The notes under the pieces are model-generated. The model had not been told where the DNA came from. It made no database searches and saw nothing but the letters and a program-made list of their open reading frames with translations. From Sambucus nigra (lineage: Eukaryota; Streptophyta; Magnoliopsida; Dipsacales; Adoxaceae), in assembly GCA_949130495.1 (NCBI GenBank), contig OX422213.1, positions 537,339,467-537,403,466 of the forward strand: DNA of 64,000 nucleotides. The letters run 5' to 3'. This document shows, one piece after another, positions 46,385-59,276 of this stretch (positions are counted from its first letter, which is position 1; every line of letters begins with the position of its first letter). The position numbers and the translations under genes are program-made.

Positions 46385-46885
46385 CCTAGAGCTTGTTATT
46401 CTTCTGGATAATTTTTTGAAGAACTCCCTCTTTCAGGTTAGTCGGCTTGACCCTTTTATTATAAAAGCGAGCAGTGCGATGTCGGTAGGCAACATTTCTC
46501 AGAGCTGCATCTTCTTGCACCTCCTCCAACATGTCGAGATCTAATCGCCACATCAAGACACTAACTGGTGAATTAAAGTTCAATACCCTGTGAGTAAGTA
46601 GGCTGATCTCATACGATACCACTGGTTTAGTCCCAAAAATAAGCATGTATGGTGTTTCTCCAGTTGCTGTTCTCGATATTGTTCTGTAGGCCCAAATAAT
46701 AGAGTGTTGCTCATTAATCCAGTTGCCCTTGGCAGCATCAAGAGTCTTTTTCAGTCTATTCAACAAAGTTATATTAGTCACTTATGTTTGACCATTACTT
46801 TGAAGATGGCCTAGTTGAGAATTAAGCTTCTGGATTTTGGACTAAGCACAGTCTGTTTCAAACTCCTCATTATCGAACTGGGTGC
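46385..46885 (-). pseudogene. Tat2 integrase, core and C-terminal part
   Basis: Minus-strand QFDNEEFETDCA (46880), HLQSNGQ (about 46805), then VTNITLLNRLKKTLDAAKGN, IIWAYRTISRTATGETPYML and LDLDMLEEVQEDAALRNVAY, ending at the Athila junction. This is the second half of the integrase core (from the second catalytic Asp region) and its C-terminus. Homology ends abruptly near 46885. Two stops are present (about 46784, 46386). Confidence 0.78.
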
Positions 46886-47048
46886 GATGCGATGAGAGAG
46901 AATCTAGAGAAGGTAGATGAAGGGTGTCCTCCCAATTTTGGTCAATAATGGGCTCTTGGGGGACATGTTTGTCCAGATATACTTATTTTTTATTCCTTTA
47001 ACGGGCACGAATTGGCCTAAAGTCGATTTAGGATATGCGTGAGCAATT
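46886..47048. other. Unassigned sequence at the Tat2 break
   Basis: No similarity to any element in the window; probably sequence exposed by the deletion that removed the front of Tat2. Confidence 0.4.
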
Positions 47049-49615
47049 TGTAATACCCCATATTATTATGTGGAATTTTTTTTTTATTAACTGTGGAAGT
47101 AAAAAAATAATTTGAATAATTATTACTTATGTGAAATGGTAATAATGAATGCATCATTTAAGACATTAAAATTTTTACTTTATGTGATCTTTGTATCATG
47201 CATATAAATTTATTAACCAACGAAATTAATTATATAAGAATTAATTATGTGTGGGTACTCATAAAATAATTAGGTTGTGTGTTTTATTTTATGTTGTGAG
47301 ATTTTACTAGTTAAACGAAATTCCAAACTGTACGGAGGCCCAAATAGGTATTATTAATGTATTAAATTGGGCCTCATGTTTGGGTATACCTTTGGACTAA
47401 GTTTAGTTCAATCTAGATGGTATTTTGGGATCCAAAATTTAGAATTTTATAGACGTCTAGGATTACTAGTGTTTAAGTAACATTAACCCTCTTTAGCTAT
47501 CCACTTTTACCCTAATACACAAACCCTAACAGTAGAGAAGTTTTGGGAGAGCTAAGGAAAACCTTTGGGGAGAAACATAGACATCTAAAAAGGAGGAATC
47601 AAGATTGAACCTTTAACCACCATTGTCAGTCAGGAAATATCTTTCTTTATTACAATTTAATATGTAACCTATTTATGTTTTGATTATCATATTTAATCTA
47701 TTTTGGTTAAAACACATGATAGGTTTGAATCATATATATTGGGGGGTTATACTTTGGTTATTATGTGGGATTTATATTGAAAAACCAAATCTAATGCGTT
47801 CGGGGTTATATGCTAGTCAATAGCATGATTATATGTTTAGAAATTGTGTAAATCTATTTTAAATATGATTAAGTTAGATGAATCTTGTGTTTAAAATGGA
47901 CTTCAATGGTTTAAAATAACTTCTACTAATAAAAATCTGAATTCTTTATGAACCCTAATCACCTTCATGTCAAAATTGATGATTCAAACCATATTTTGAT
48001 GCTTTAACCTTAATAGCAATCATACATTGATAGAATCATGTTTAAAATCAATTAGAGATGATAATTAAAGTGTTTTAGGATTGTTTCAAGGTTAAAATGA
48101 TATATTACGGTGATTTAGGGCAAAAAAAATTAAGTTTTGTGTGAATTTTGAGTTTTCACCCTCGACATTTTTCAGACTAGACTATGATCAAGGGTTGTGC
48201 GCACTGTTGAAAAATTTACCCAGTTGCACAGATATAGGCATAGTCTTACAGACTCTATCTCCATGAGCGCGGATTAATATTATCCTCGTTCATACGAATT
48301 TTGATAAAAAAAATGAGGTCTCATTTAATTATTTATGACATGTTGTTTTCCTTTAGGTTTTCCAAGAGGTTTTGATTAGGACACATGGGATTTAATATTA
48401 CTAAACTATTGTGAGGATATAAGTTATGAAATGTAGGAGCTATCCCGAGGACTCCATTAGGTACGGTTAGGGTGAAATAACATACGAGTTTCACACGGCT
48501 AGGATGAAAGGACCCTCTTAATGTATATGTATGATTTTTTTGTGCGTGTGTGTATGTGTTATGTCTCTTATTTTTGTAAGATACCATATTTATGTATTCG
48601 ATCGTGAAGAATTTATCTAGTGGTTATGGTTTTTAATGGATTATGGGACCATGTACCGCACTCCTAACTTGAGAGAAGGATATGTGGAGGTCAATGTTTT
48701 GATTTCATGTTCAGTTGGTCACTATCTCACGATGTGTAGATTCGAATGACTTGATTCATTAGATGGTTTGGTATTTTACTATACAATGATTTGATTGTGT
48801 ATTCATCCCCCCATTCTTATGTGTGTCTATGTTCAAAATCTATTACGTACGAAAATCCTATAGATCTATCGAAAAAGGCATGAGAGGGTCCTCGAAGGTC
48901 GATGCCTTCATGTGGATTATGAGACTTATTTATATTTATTATTCAAGTGATGGACATGTTATGATAGGACACTATGTCATGTTATTACTTGATCATCAGA
49001 TTGTGTACATTTTAGTTTTAATGTCACATGCGTTGAAATTGTGTTTAGTTGTACCCATCAAGTATAGTGGTTTACATTATGATGTAGTTTCAAAATAGTA
49101 TGATAATATGGTTATTATTTTAGTAGTTGAGACTTATTTGTATCGATTATGATTTGTGTTAGGACACTCATAATAGATTATTTCACTTAATATTGAGGGG
49201 TGAGGTATCTCATGCGCATGACTGTCGATAGGTGGGCATGATTATGTAGATGAGTCTCATGATTATTACTGCAATTATATAACAAATATTTCTTGCAGAT
49301 TTCTAGGGTTTGACCCCAAATGTTATAAAATATTTTCTATAGGCAAAAGAAACTGGTTTGAGCATTCAGAATTGGTATTTTCGCATTCCTGTCATTTCAA
49401 TTCCTAGATTAGGTTGTTTTTTTTCTTCAGAATTTTAGTTTCATACTCATTGATTTAGAGATTTGTAAGGAGAGTGTTTGTCCTAGTTTATTTATTTCAT
49501 TTGAGAATATTCATGGTATTTGAAATATGTATTTATTTATTATGGATGTGGAGACATTTGGTATGATCAATATTTATAATTTTATTTTCATCACATATTA
49601 TGGATGGTTTAAATT

Positions 49616-49817
<202 letters not shown>

Positions 49818-49819
49818 AG

Positions 49820-50874
49820 TGTGTACTATAGGTAAAAATAACTTTGTTCCAATTTTTAGTTAAAATCAATTTTAACTTCTAAAACCCTAAACATGCATCT
49901 AAATGATTAAATCCATTTGATGAATAAAGCATGCGGTAAAAGAAACAATTTGAGGAAAAATCCCCGAACGGCAAAACCTTTTTATTTCACTATAATTTGT
50001 AAGAAAACGGCTTACACGGATTACAATGAAATAAGTGCGACATACGAAATACCCACAGGTGTCGATTTCGATGTCTCGACTAGAACTTTCCCTTTTCAGG
50101 AGGGCAGCAATGAAGAAGAGAAACAACTTCTCCACAAGATACTTCGTAAGGTCTCCTTCTACAATAGCACGCAACTCTTCGGTTGTAGAGTTCTCCTCAC
50201 AAAGTGCAATACGGTGTAGTGAATGAATTATCTTCTGGTAAACACGTTCAAGATCACTTAACTTTGGAATTGAGTAATACGATCTTGAATAAACACCGAA
50301 AGATGAAAAACTGTATAGGAATAAGTTTTCAAAACTGTTCTGCCCTTTTAAATGTTTGTATATACACTTTTATTTATAACTGAGCTGCACAAAGTCCAAG
50401 AAAATGAAAACACGAAAATGGAGGCGGCAGGTCGTTCGAGAGAGATGAGATCTAGTTCGTGTGACATGTCAATGTCGTTTGAACGATTCAATATTTCGTT
50501 CAAGCGAGCTACAGTAAAAAAATTATATTTTTTCTTTAAAATTTTAATCCTCGAATTTTCTTTAAACTGTTTGCAACTCAAAAATATTTTTAAAACATAA
50601 AAAGATTTAATTCCCAAATATTTAAATCACCCAGCATTTAATCAATATACAAATTACCCAACTACTCACAAGTATTCATACCTGAGTGATCTTAAACATA
50701 TGCAACACGTCTTGACTTGTAATCTTCTTGAAAGCTTTGATTGCATATACTTGGACTTGAACTTTGTCGTAGGCTTTAAATAAACTCCATAATTAACTAG
50801 CCTACACTTAATTTATTTTGTCCGGAATTAAGACAATTAAAACAAATGAATATGCTAAAAATTATGTTCTTACA
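49820..50874 (-). repeat. Copia-type solo LTR (1055 bp) inserted in a microsatellite
   Basis: Minus-strand ends TGTAAGAACATAATTT and CTATAGTACACA give TG...CA. TTA/ATT microsatellite lies on both sides (49740-49815 and 50875-50916). The opening is related to the LTR at 27342, and a TTCGAACGA-like cluster is at 50440-50500. No internal coding region, so it is a solo LTR. The flanks no longer show an exact duplication, as expected in a mutable repeat. Confidence 0.65.
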
Positions 50875-50913
<39 letters not shown>

Positions 50914-50940
50914 GTTGTTGTTGTTGTTGTTGTTGTTGTC
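50875..50940 (+). repeat. Trinucleotide microsatellite (ATT)n(GTT)n
   Basis: ATT units followed by GTT units and a short GTC/GCC end; the distal part of the tract split by the copia solo LTR. Confidence 0.95.
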
Positions 50941-51041
50941 GCCGTCGTGATGATGAGAATGATTTAATTGATTTAATTTGCCCTATCTTTGGCGTATTGG
51001 AATTGTCAATCGGTATGTGAGAAAATAGGGGGTGTTATACA

Positions 51042-51809
51042 ATTCTTATAGGACTTATTGCTATTCGACGAGGTCGTTAATGGCTTGAATAACTTGATAC
51101 CTATTCATGGTTGGAAACATTGTTTCCCACAAACAGTGACATGGATGTTGAAGTGAATAATACCACTTAAATATATTAAGGTGAATAATACTACTTAAAT
51201 GTAAAGTAAGTAATAAGATAGCATGCACATAGTATCAACACTTAGAAATATGTGGTTTGTTCAGGTGCTAACCTACATCCATGGGGTAAATAGGAAGGGG
51301 TGAAGTATATTATTTCTTGGGGAATAATATTAATCTTCTTACACACCGATTTTTTATGTTCAATTTACCTCCTATGACTTTATATAATAATTTTACTGTC
51401 AAGAATCTTATAGATACTACCCAAAGAATGTGGCAAGTAGTTGTTGTGGCTACATACATGGATAATCCCTACGAAGATGGCATTCCCTCGTTCCCTATCA
51501 TTATTGGAGGTAAGGTTCCATATCAATGAATGATCTTTGAAAGTATAAAGACCCACTGAAGCCATTACCTTGATAGGACTTGTGGTTAACATTGTTTCCA
51601 TATCATTGTTTCCCTAAGTAATGGATGACCGCCACCATGGGGTAAATACTACCCAAATATTAATCTTCTACATACATTATTTCCCTATCATTATAAATAC
51701 CCACCTAAGGGGTTGATGACCGCCACCATCCATTCATTCACTAATGGATGACCAAAATAATTAATTCCCCTAAGTAACTGAGTTGTCCATGGACATAAAG
51801 GAAAGGAAT
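51042..51809. other. Unassigned repeat-like DNA
   Basis: Contains two copies of 'ggatgaccgccaccat' (about 51622 and 51716; the second reads 'tgatgaccgccaccat') and duplicated 'gtgaataatac.acttaaat' (about 51151 and 51180). It may be part of an old LTR; no gene seen. Confidence 0.4.
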
Positions 51810-54800
51810 TGTAATAGCTCATAATTTGAAGAAGAAATAATAATTAATTAATTAATTGAAATAATGCATTTAATTAAGTGAGAATTCAGATTAATCAAAT
51901 AATTTAAATTATGAATTTAAGGTTATTAAAGATCAATTAAAGTTTAAATGAATTTATTTAGAATTATAGAGTTGATTTGGTAAATTGTTAAAGCTTTTGC
52001 GCTTAAGTGTAATTAGTTTAAAATTGTGGATAAAGGGTAATTATGATAAGTTGTATAGTGGTTTGGACATATGGGAATTTTTGGGGTTAGGCGATGGGTA
52101 TAACGGTCTCTGGGGCATTTCTAATAGAATAAGCTTTGGGTTAGGTTTAGTGCACGCATTATTTAAGTAAAGAAGGGCAACAAAACTAATACGGTGGCAC
52201 ACCAATTTAGGATCTGATATAGCGGGCTTGGAAGCAAATATAGTGGGATGTGTTTGTTAAAATGGGCAGTTGGCCCATATTTTCCCCTTATGCACACAAC
52301 TTCTAAACTGATGATTTTCGCTCCCAAAACCTTATTAACTCTTAATCCCTCACTCTAAATACTTCCCAAACACAAAGCTAAAAACCTATATTATTATTCC
52401 GTATTTCAAAGAAAGATTAGAGGAAGATTTTAAGGAAATTCAAATAAGTTTTCAAAGAGATTGGAGAGGGTTTCAAGGCTGATTTTCAAACCTTCATTTC
52501 TGCCAAACAAATTGTGTTTTGGGACTATTTTAAAGCAAGTTAATAGACTAGTATTTTCTTTTTATATATACAGTTTTTAATTTTACCTAAACCCTAAATT
52601 TTGTATTAAAATTGATTAGAGATCCTTAGGGCTTTTGAGATCTATATGATGAGACCATAACTTAATTGGTTAAACTGTGAAATTTGTGTAGATTGTAATA
52701 TAACCTAATTTGAATTAGGAAATTGTGAGATTTAGCCACTAATGAGTAAAATTTCACATTAGGATTTTGGATTTAATATGAGAATTACGATTGATTAAAT
52801 TGTATGTTAAACAAGTAAGATTTAATTGGAGGTCATTTAGTATTATAATGCATGTGCTAAATAGGATTATACTTTTAACTTCATGAGTAGTAACTTTGAG
52901 AATATATGCCTAATAAATGTTAATTTGAGTATGTTAAGTACATGAAAGTGTACCTCTCGACAGTAACTACATAAATAAAAATTATTTAATTTAATTCAAG
53001 AAAGAGAAAGATCAATTCATTATTACAATACGGTAGAAACAATCCTACAATTTATGCGACAAAAATTGTCTACTAATTTTAGAATCCAACTTTTATCTTC
53101 TTAAAATTAAGATAATGATTTTAAAAGGGAAAAAAAACTAAGGCAATATCACATGATCGAATTTACTAGGGAAAACCCCACTATTGGGAAAAACCTCAGT
53201 CCGAAATGAATAAATGACAAAGGTACTATGGTAGAGTTTTATAAAAGGAATCTGTGAGACACTTACAAATTTTCACTAAACACTCTTTCACACCATATCT
53301 TTCGAAAGAAGCACTGATAACATGAGAATGCTACATAACTGCCACCGATTTTGGTCCTCAACCAATGTCTTCAAATCATCTTGGCTAAAAAATGTCCTCT
53401 TTAAAGTTGAAGAAACTCTTTGTTCCAGGGTCGGAACCTTCAAGTAACCAGAAAATTTATGCCAAGGTTTTATAAGGAAATCCTAAAAGGTTGGGTAGGT
53501 ATATACAAGGGTAGTGGTGCTTTAAATCTCACAAAATGTTTAACAAGCCTTAGTAGAGAAAATGCATACTCATGAAAAAATGTTTTAGTTAAAAAAGATT
53601 CAGACAAAAAAGGATGAGTGTACAAAATTTCTCTAAAGCTTTCTAAAATAGAATACTCAAAAGGATGGCTTGAAGAACAAAGAAGAGGATAAAAACAATG
53701 TTCTCAATTATTAAATGAGCTCGAGTTGCAAAAAAAATTCTTTACTCTCTCCTTGTTTGGAAGAGTATTGAACATAAAAATATATACCCACATGTTACGA
53801 AGCGTTTAGGTATATTATAGGTTATGCGCCACGCTTTTAAGGTCTCGGGTTGTCAAATCAAGGTCAGGTAGACCTAAAAATACATCCTTGAAATGCTTCC
53901 CAATGAAACCTTAAGGAAAGATCTTCCAAAAATTTCTTCCAGCACACTTTTCAGCACCTTCGTTGGTAGCTTCCCTGCAGCGAAGAAAATCCTCATAAAT
54001 TGAACCTGAAGTGAAACAAGTCTCGTACAGAGGCCGAGAGAAAGCACGAGGGACAAAGAATCAGTGAAGAGGTTTTCGTTGTGGTGATGTTATGGCATGC
54101 CGCCCGCACTATTGTCCTGAAATTTTGTCCAATTTTGACACCAAGGTTTTTGAAAATATATTTTGGTAAATCCTAAGTATGGTTGTTCTCAATCTAGAAC
54201 CACCATGCTTAAAATACATTGAAAATATGGAATTTTTTTAATAAAAGTATTTTTTTATATGAAGAGTATATTTATAAAGTGTATTTGAAAATTTATTCAA
54301 AAAAGTTAATTTAAAGAAAATTTTCCAAATTTGAAAACAAATTAAGAGGCGAATCTAAGTCCCCTAAGTAAATATAATTAACCTTAGTGCTACACTTGAG
54401 GTTTGACATGAATGATCCAGGTTGAAGTTGATGAATCTTTTTCGGGACCTCTAGGACAAACATTCAAATTTTTTTGGTAAGGAATGTTGACAATCTAATC
54501 ATAAGGGGTGCTTTGAGTATACACTTACTCTTAGATAATTATTAGATTTTTATTCCCCATATGTTTGCATGAGTATTGAATAGCCCCATGTTTATAACCT
54601 TAATTATGATTAGAGACCCTTTAATTGAATGGTGTTCTTGGAATTGGAAATTGAACCTAAATCTATATGAAATTGAATTAAGACCTTTTATTTTCTTTCC
54701 TTATTTTTTTTGCAAATGGTTTAATTTAGTAGATAGAATAGAAAGAGTAATGGATACACATTTATTGGATTTTGGTTTGTGGTTGTTGTTAGATCATATT

Positions 54801-55771
54801 GGACGAATGTGGTTGGATATGAGGTTGGTTAATTTAATTATTTAAACCCTTAATTGAATTCACACTAGTAAAATTCTTAATGAATTACATTGTCTTAAAG
54901 ATTAACATATCTAAACGGAAGCATGTCAGGGAGTCCTTGCTTGGATTTTATTTATGATATGTCCCACGCACGGAGTTTTGAAATGGGTGAGAATTGTGAC
55001 TTTTGAGTCATTAATTAACACATCTCCCTTTCTTCATGTTTAGACATATGAGTATTCCTAGATTACATAGATTATCATGAGTGAATAAAGAATCCCTCTT
55101 TGTCTTTAATGAAATGTTGTAATGTTTGATATATGATTAGATTAGAATAACCCAAAGGGTAGGATTAATGGGAAGTAATAATGTGATAATAACCAATAAG
55201 TTGAATGTAAAACAAGGAACGCTAATAAAGTAATAATTTTACACACTTCCAAAAGATATATATAATAAATGACTATTATGAGCATCTGCCGACAGAGAAC
55301 TCTATCATCTGGGCGTGCCCGGGGAGCACAATTTAGTATGGGCATCACACTAAATTTTCGTTGTCCCCGCAACGTTATTAGGAGGTAGTGTCCGATCGAA
55401 GTTAACATATATTGGTTGGATAGTATATGGATTGGATGATATGTGTATTTATTGCATCACAAGATCTAGTTATGTATATAGTTCCATCCATGAGAATACC
55501 GGGTGGCCCTTGGTTGTGTGATGAGTTTTATGTGTGCCTCTAACGATTTTGTGGATATTTTTCTCCATGCGAATAACAGGTGGCGATAGTTTATGTATCC
55601 GTACCATGTATTCTTGAGATGATCAGAGAGAATCAGCGCATGTTGGCTACGGTCTAATTAATCAAGCGATTAATTAATTATTAAAAATAATGAGATAATT
55701 AAATTGGACTATGAAGTCCCATGACACATGTTGCGTTATCGTAGTAGACTAGATAAATGTGGATTTATCAC

Positions 55772-55772
55772 T

Positions 55773-55811
<39 letters not shown>
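55772..55811 (+). repeat. (TA)n(TG)n microsatellite
   Basis: Alternating TA followed by TG dinucleotides. Confidence 0.95.
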
Positions 55812-56164
55812 TCTCTTTTGAGTTTCATAGCTTTGGTGACTTACTAGGTTTTAACCAGTTTTATTAGTTATAACCCTTCAAGTGCTAGAGTTGGTCCGTA
55901 TGCATAGCCTCTCTCTCTAGCTAGCACATATCTTTTACTCTCTTCTCTTCGGTATAATAATTATCAGAGATTGACGTAGGCTGGTATCCTTATTAAACTA
56001 TCTTTTATATTTCAGTTGTGTGAGTTATGTATTCTGGATTGAGCTGCCATGTACTGTTGAGACAAGAATTTAGCGTGTATAATTAAGAAAAGAGCTTGGC
56101 ATGTATATTTCATTTAAGATGGGTTTTGTATTAGACTCTTTATTGACATGTATTTGAGATTGGT

Positions 56165-56167
<3 letters not shown>

Positions 56168-56226
<59 letters not shown>
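56168..56226 (+). repeat. (AT)n microsatellite
   Basis: About 59 bp of uninterrupted AT, abutting the copia fragment; a short AT tract (56419-56428) resumes on its other side. Confidence 0.95.
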
Positions 56227-56229
<3 letters not shown>

Positions 56230-56418
56230 GATCCTCATGTAGAAAGGCATTTTTGACGTCCAACTGAAACAAAGGCCAATCAAGGTTAGCAGCAAGATAA
56301 ATAAACACTAGAACAGAGGAGATCTTGGCAACCGGAGAAAAGGTCTCCTCATAATCAATACCATAGGTTTGTGTGTAACCTTTAGCAACCAACCGTGCTT
56401 TCAACCGGTCAATCGAGC
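56227..56418 (-). pseudogene. Orphan copia reverse-transcriptase fragment (~190 bp)
   Basis: Minus-strand translation is open throughout: [40 protein letters not shown] and [16 protein letters not shown]. These are highly typical residues of the front of the copia RT domain (RVT_2). It begins and ends abruptly in AT dinucleotide repeat on both sides and has no neighbouring copia sequence. The frame is undamaged, so the fragment arrived recently relative to its surroundings. Confidence 0.85.
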
Positions 56419-56599
56419 ATATATATATCTTAGTTTATGATTCAGATATTTTGAGGTTTATCATATTGCATTCCTATGATGTCACATGTTTAAGTTATTT
56501 CTTTCATGATGAGAATGATATTTAAGTCGTTTTTAAAAGTTGTATATTTTAATGTTAGTAAGTGATCAACCCTAATGTTAAAATATAAGGGTTTTTACA

Positions 56600-57321
56600 C
56601 GAATGGTCCAAATAACCTCCTCATGTGATTGGGTGTTTTCCTAGGCCAATCCTAATTCCCGTCATCATATATAAGGGATAACAACAAAAATACATTGGAA
56701 AAAGTGTTTCAAATCGGGGAGAAGAGGAGGATGTTATCTTAGGGAGGCACTAGAAGAAATGTTAATCTAGATGAACTACCCTAAGTGATAAATGCGAAGA
56801 TTTTTGTCTATTTATAAGTGTGTGCCAACCAAGGTTCTAACTATTGAGGTTAAAAATATTTTATTTTTTAATAAAGGATTGTCTTATTTATTTTGAAATG
56901 AGAATTAGGTTTGTGGGAATGCTTTATATTTACGTTTTTAAATATATTATTTCATATGTATGCCAATAAATAGTACTAGTAGTGGGTATTCTCCATCGTG
57001 TGAGGATTTTTCTCTCTAGAATTTTTCTTTGAGCTAAGCTCAGACATCCCCCACTAACCCCTATTTACCCTACCTCTTCTCCAGCTCCAAGCTATTTCCA
57101 GTATTGTCTTCAAACCCTTGCTTTTACTCTACTCTTCCGATCATTTTCATTCTTCTCCTTACCCATAATCTTTTTCTTCTCTCATTTCCCGCAAACCCCT
57201 CTCACCGTACCCTTTTAAACCATTATCTAAACCTACCCCCTTATCTACTATCTTTAACACTCTGTTCATCCTCGACTTTTCTCTTGGTGAACCACCCTAT
57301 GAAATCTTACTTTGAAAGACC
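56600..57321 (+). other. Region before the LINE remnant, including a C-rich leader
   Basis: No gene to about 57000. From 57000 to 57321 the sequence becomes C/T-rich, resembling the 5' leader of plant LINEs. An overlapping open frame (57104-57424) has no supporting features. Confidence 0.4.
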
Positions 57322-57870
57322 ATGGTGTCGCTCAAAACCATCGATCTTGAGGATGTTCCAAAAAATATTAGTGAAGGTAAACAATTTTTTCTCATTGGGA
57401 GAACACTATCATATAAAACCCTAAGTAAACAAGGAGTTAGCAATGTACTCCAGAACTCATGGAAGGCGTTCAAAGGGTTCCAAACGCCATGCTAGGAAGA
57501 TAATACTTTTCTCTTCTCTTTCTTGGAAGAAGCCGATAGAGACAACATTGTACGTGAAATCCCATGGTCTATGATGGATTCATTTATAGTCTTATAGAAA
57601 TGAAATCCATATATTATTGTAGAATATGTGGAGTTTATAATGTGCCCCTTCTGGGTCCAAGTTATTAATTTTCCCCTTAGTAAATGCTCATTGGAAAACC
57701 TACAAAAAGTAGCTAATGTGATAGGGGACTATATAGAAATTGAGGAAATGAATCTTGAAAAAATCTAGAGGTTTAATACCATAAGAGTTTTTTTATGATT
57801 GTGGGAGGATTGGTCATAACAAGGAAGACTGTCACTATGAAACTATAAATCCGTAAATCAAAGACAAAAT
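57322..57870 (+). pseudogene. LINE ORF1 remnant (DUF4283-like with degraded zinc knuckle)
   Basis: From ATG at 57322: MVSLKTIDLEDVPKNISEGK, GRTLSYKTLSKQGVSNVLQN, NTFLFSFLEEADRDNIVREI, PWSMMDSFIV and VEFIMCPFWVQVINFPLSKC. This is the pattern of the DUF4283 domain of plant LINE ORF1, an RNA-binding protein. After a frame change near 57795 the zinc-knuckle piece FYDCGRIGHNKEDCHYE follows, with its first Cys lost. Stops at about 57493, 57596 and 57767 inactivate it. ORF2 (endonuclease-RT) is not found downstream. Confidence 0.75.
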
Positions 57871-58112
57871 AGGGCCATGGCTACGTGCAACACAGATTAG
57901 AACTAATAATTTCTTTAGAGATTTTTCAGAAATACTGGTGATTGAAAAAAAAATAAAGCATTCACACCTCTTTTATATCTCGCATCTATACTATTTTTAC
58001 CATGGTGGATTTCTCTCTCATTTAAAAAAAGTCTGTAACCTTTAACAATACGGTTACCCAAATAGTTGGTGAGGGGGTTTATAACCCAAATCTAAAGAAA
58101 TGTAATAAATAA

Positions 58113-58287
58113 GAGTAATGATACTCTTACCGGATCCAAGTACCGGCTTAGTACCAAATGCGCTTTATTTTATTGTACTTTGGTGGGACCTACAACATTC
58201 TCTGATGGGACCCAAACCATAGTACAAACAAATAAAGCAGTCCCGGTACTAAACAGGTACTAACACCCGGTGTGTTTAACATTTTCC
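58113..58287. mobile_element. Mutator-like MITE, 175 bp
   Basis: Ends GAGTAATGATACTCTTACCGG and, inverted from the right, GGAAAATGTTAAACACACCGG pair imperfectly. Further in, TTAGTACC...GCTTTATTT...TTGTACT pairs with its inverse on the right arm. Flanking 9-mers AATAAATAA (58104-58112) and AATAAAGAA (58288-58296) match at 8 of 9. Same type as the MITE at 24149. Confidence 0.68.
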
Positions 58288-58404
58288 AATAAAGAAATTA
58301 TCTTTTTTTTCAATTCAGATATATTGGATGGTGTGCAGATGGATACGACAAACTCTTCTCTGGTAAAATAAGAGATGGGGATTTTTTATGTATAGGTTAA
58401 AGGT

Positions 58405-58659
58405 GTGGACCTACCCACCGATGTTAGATCCGAAGAAAGATGGATCGTAAACCCACTTGAAATTTCAGTCCATAAAATGATAGGTAACCCATCGTCACCC
58501 ACAGATCAAGCGTTGTTGTCCAATCATGTTTTACATGTCAATTTAAATAATGAGCCTACCCATCTTAACTTTATTAGAGCAACCCTTACGGGTATGCTAA
58601 AAGAGAAAAAATGCGGTTTTGATGTATGTTATGGGTACCGTATATATTCACATATATAG
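58405..58659 (+). pseudogene. Possible continuation of the LINE ORF1 remnant
   Basis: Open stretch (MDLPTDVRSEERWIVNPLEI ... KEKKCGFDVCYGYRIYSHI) of polar composition downstream of the MITE. It could be the variable C-terminal part of LINE ORF1, but no conserved motif identifies it. Confidence 0.25.
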
Positions 58660-59276
58660 CATTTGCAAGGGTAAAATTTAGCAAATATAGAATTGCACTA
58701 GTTGGTTTTAAATGGGGCCCACCCTAAAACGGAAAATGTTGTTCCGCGGATGGGAAAAAAAACCCTAAAACGGAACATCATGTTCCTCTTAGGCTTTTCC
58801 CAACTTTTACAAAACTCCACTTTCTACCCCTAAAAGTTTAGTTCGTAGAAACAGATAACAACTTGTGTTATTTTTTTTTTCCAACGGCTGCATTTCTCAA
58901 CGACAATTTTTTTTTAATAAATACATGTTGTCTCTTCTCAAATAAATTACCCATTCCACTCCCAAATATTATTTATACAAATTGAAAATTCATTACTAAA
59001 AATTCATTTGTTTCCTTCAATTCATATATTTTAGTTAATGTGATCTTTTTGATTAGTTTAGAATAAATATACGTATATTTTTTGTAGCGAAAAAAATAAA
59101 TTTTTAGGTATCTAAATATACGTCCATTAATATTTTTATTCAAAACACTCTCTAGTATCTTCATTTTAATTATTACCAAATATTATTTTTTAGGTGCAAT
59201 TTATATTATTTATTTACCCAATAATAATTTTGAAAATTTTGTATTTGCTTAAATATATTTTGTGATTATTTTACAA
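58660..59276. other. AT-rich region upstream of the Myb-like gene
   Basis: Two nearby copies of 'ccctaaaacgga(a)' (58729 and 58763) sit in a weak inverted arrangement. Otherwise nothing recognised; it may include the promoter of the downstream gene. Confidence 0.35.

Larger units (their letters stand above)
28790..46885 (-). mobile_element. Tat2: second Tat-lineage retrotransposon, 5'-truncated and split by Athila
   Basis: Minus-strand order: part of integrase (46885-46385), the nested Athila element, the last integrase codons (33801-33669), short tandem duplications, antisense ORF (29783-32953), 3' LTR (28790-29319). The pol tail (NPWNDEHLRKYYQ) and the aORF are homologous to those of Tat1. 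Everything upstream of mid-integrase, including gag and 5' LTR, is missing beyond about 46885. The outer flank of the LTR is ACTGT (28785-28789); no partner was found on the right. Confidence 0.8.
51810..56599 (+). repeat. Candidate second large solo LTR with nested insertions (4.79 kb)
   Basis: Begins TGTAATAGCTCATAA and ends AAGGGTTTTTACA, which fits an LTR with ends like those at 47049. Flanking 5-mers GGAAT (51805-51809) and CGAAT (56600-56604) match at 4 of 5. The interior has LTR-like AT-rich sequence. It also has an LTR-like block at about 52940-54120 that I could not delimit, a (TA)n(TG)n tract and an orphan copia RT fragment. No coding region of its own. Confidence 0.4.

Noticed and set aside
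48333..48587. Minus-strand open frame within the large LTR
   Set aside because: No motif, no start context, lies in LTR-like DNA.
57104..57424. Open frame with a signal-peptide-like N-terminus
   Set aside because: Composition follows the C/T-rich LINE leader and it overlaps the better supported ORF1 in another frame.
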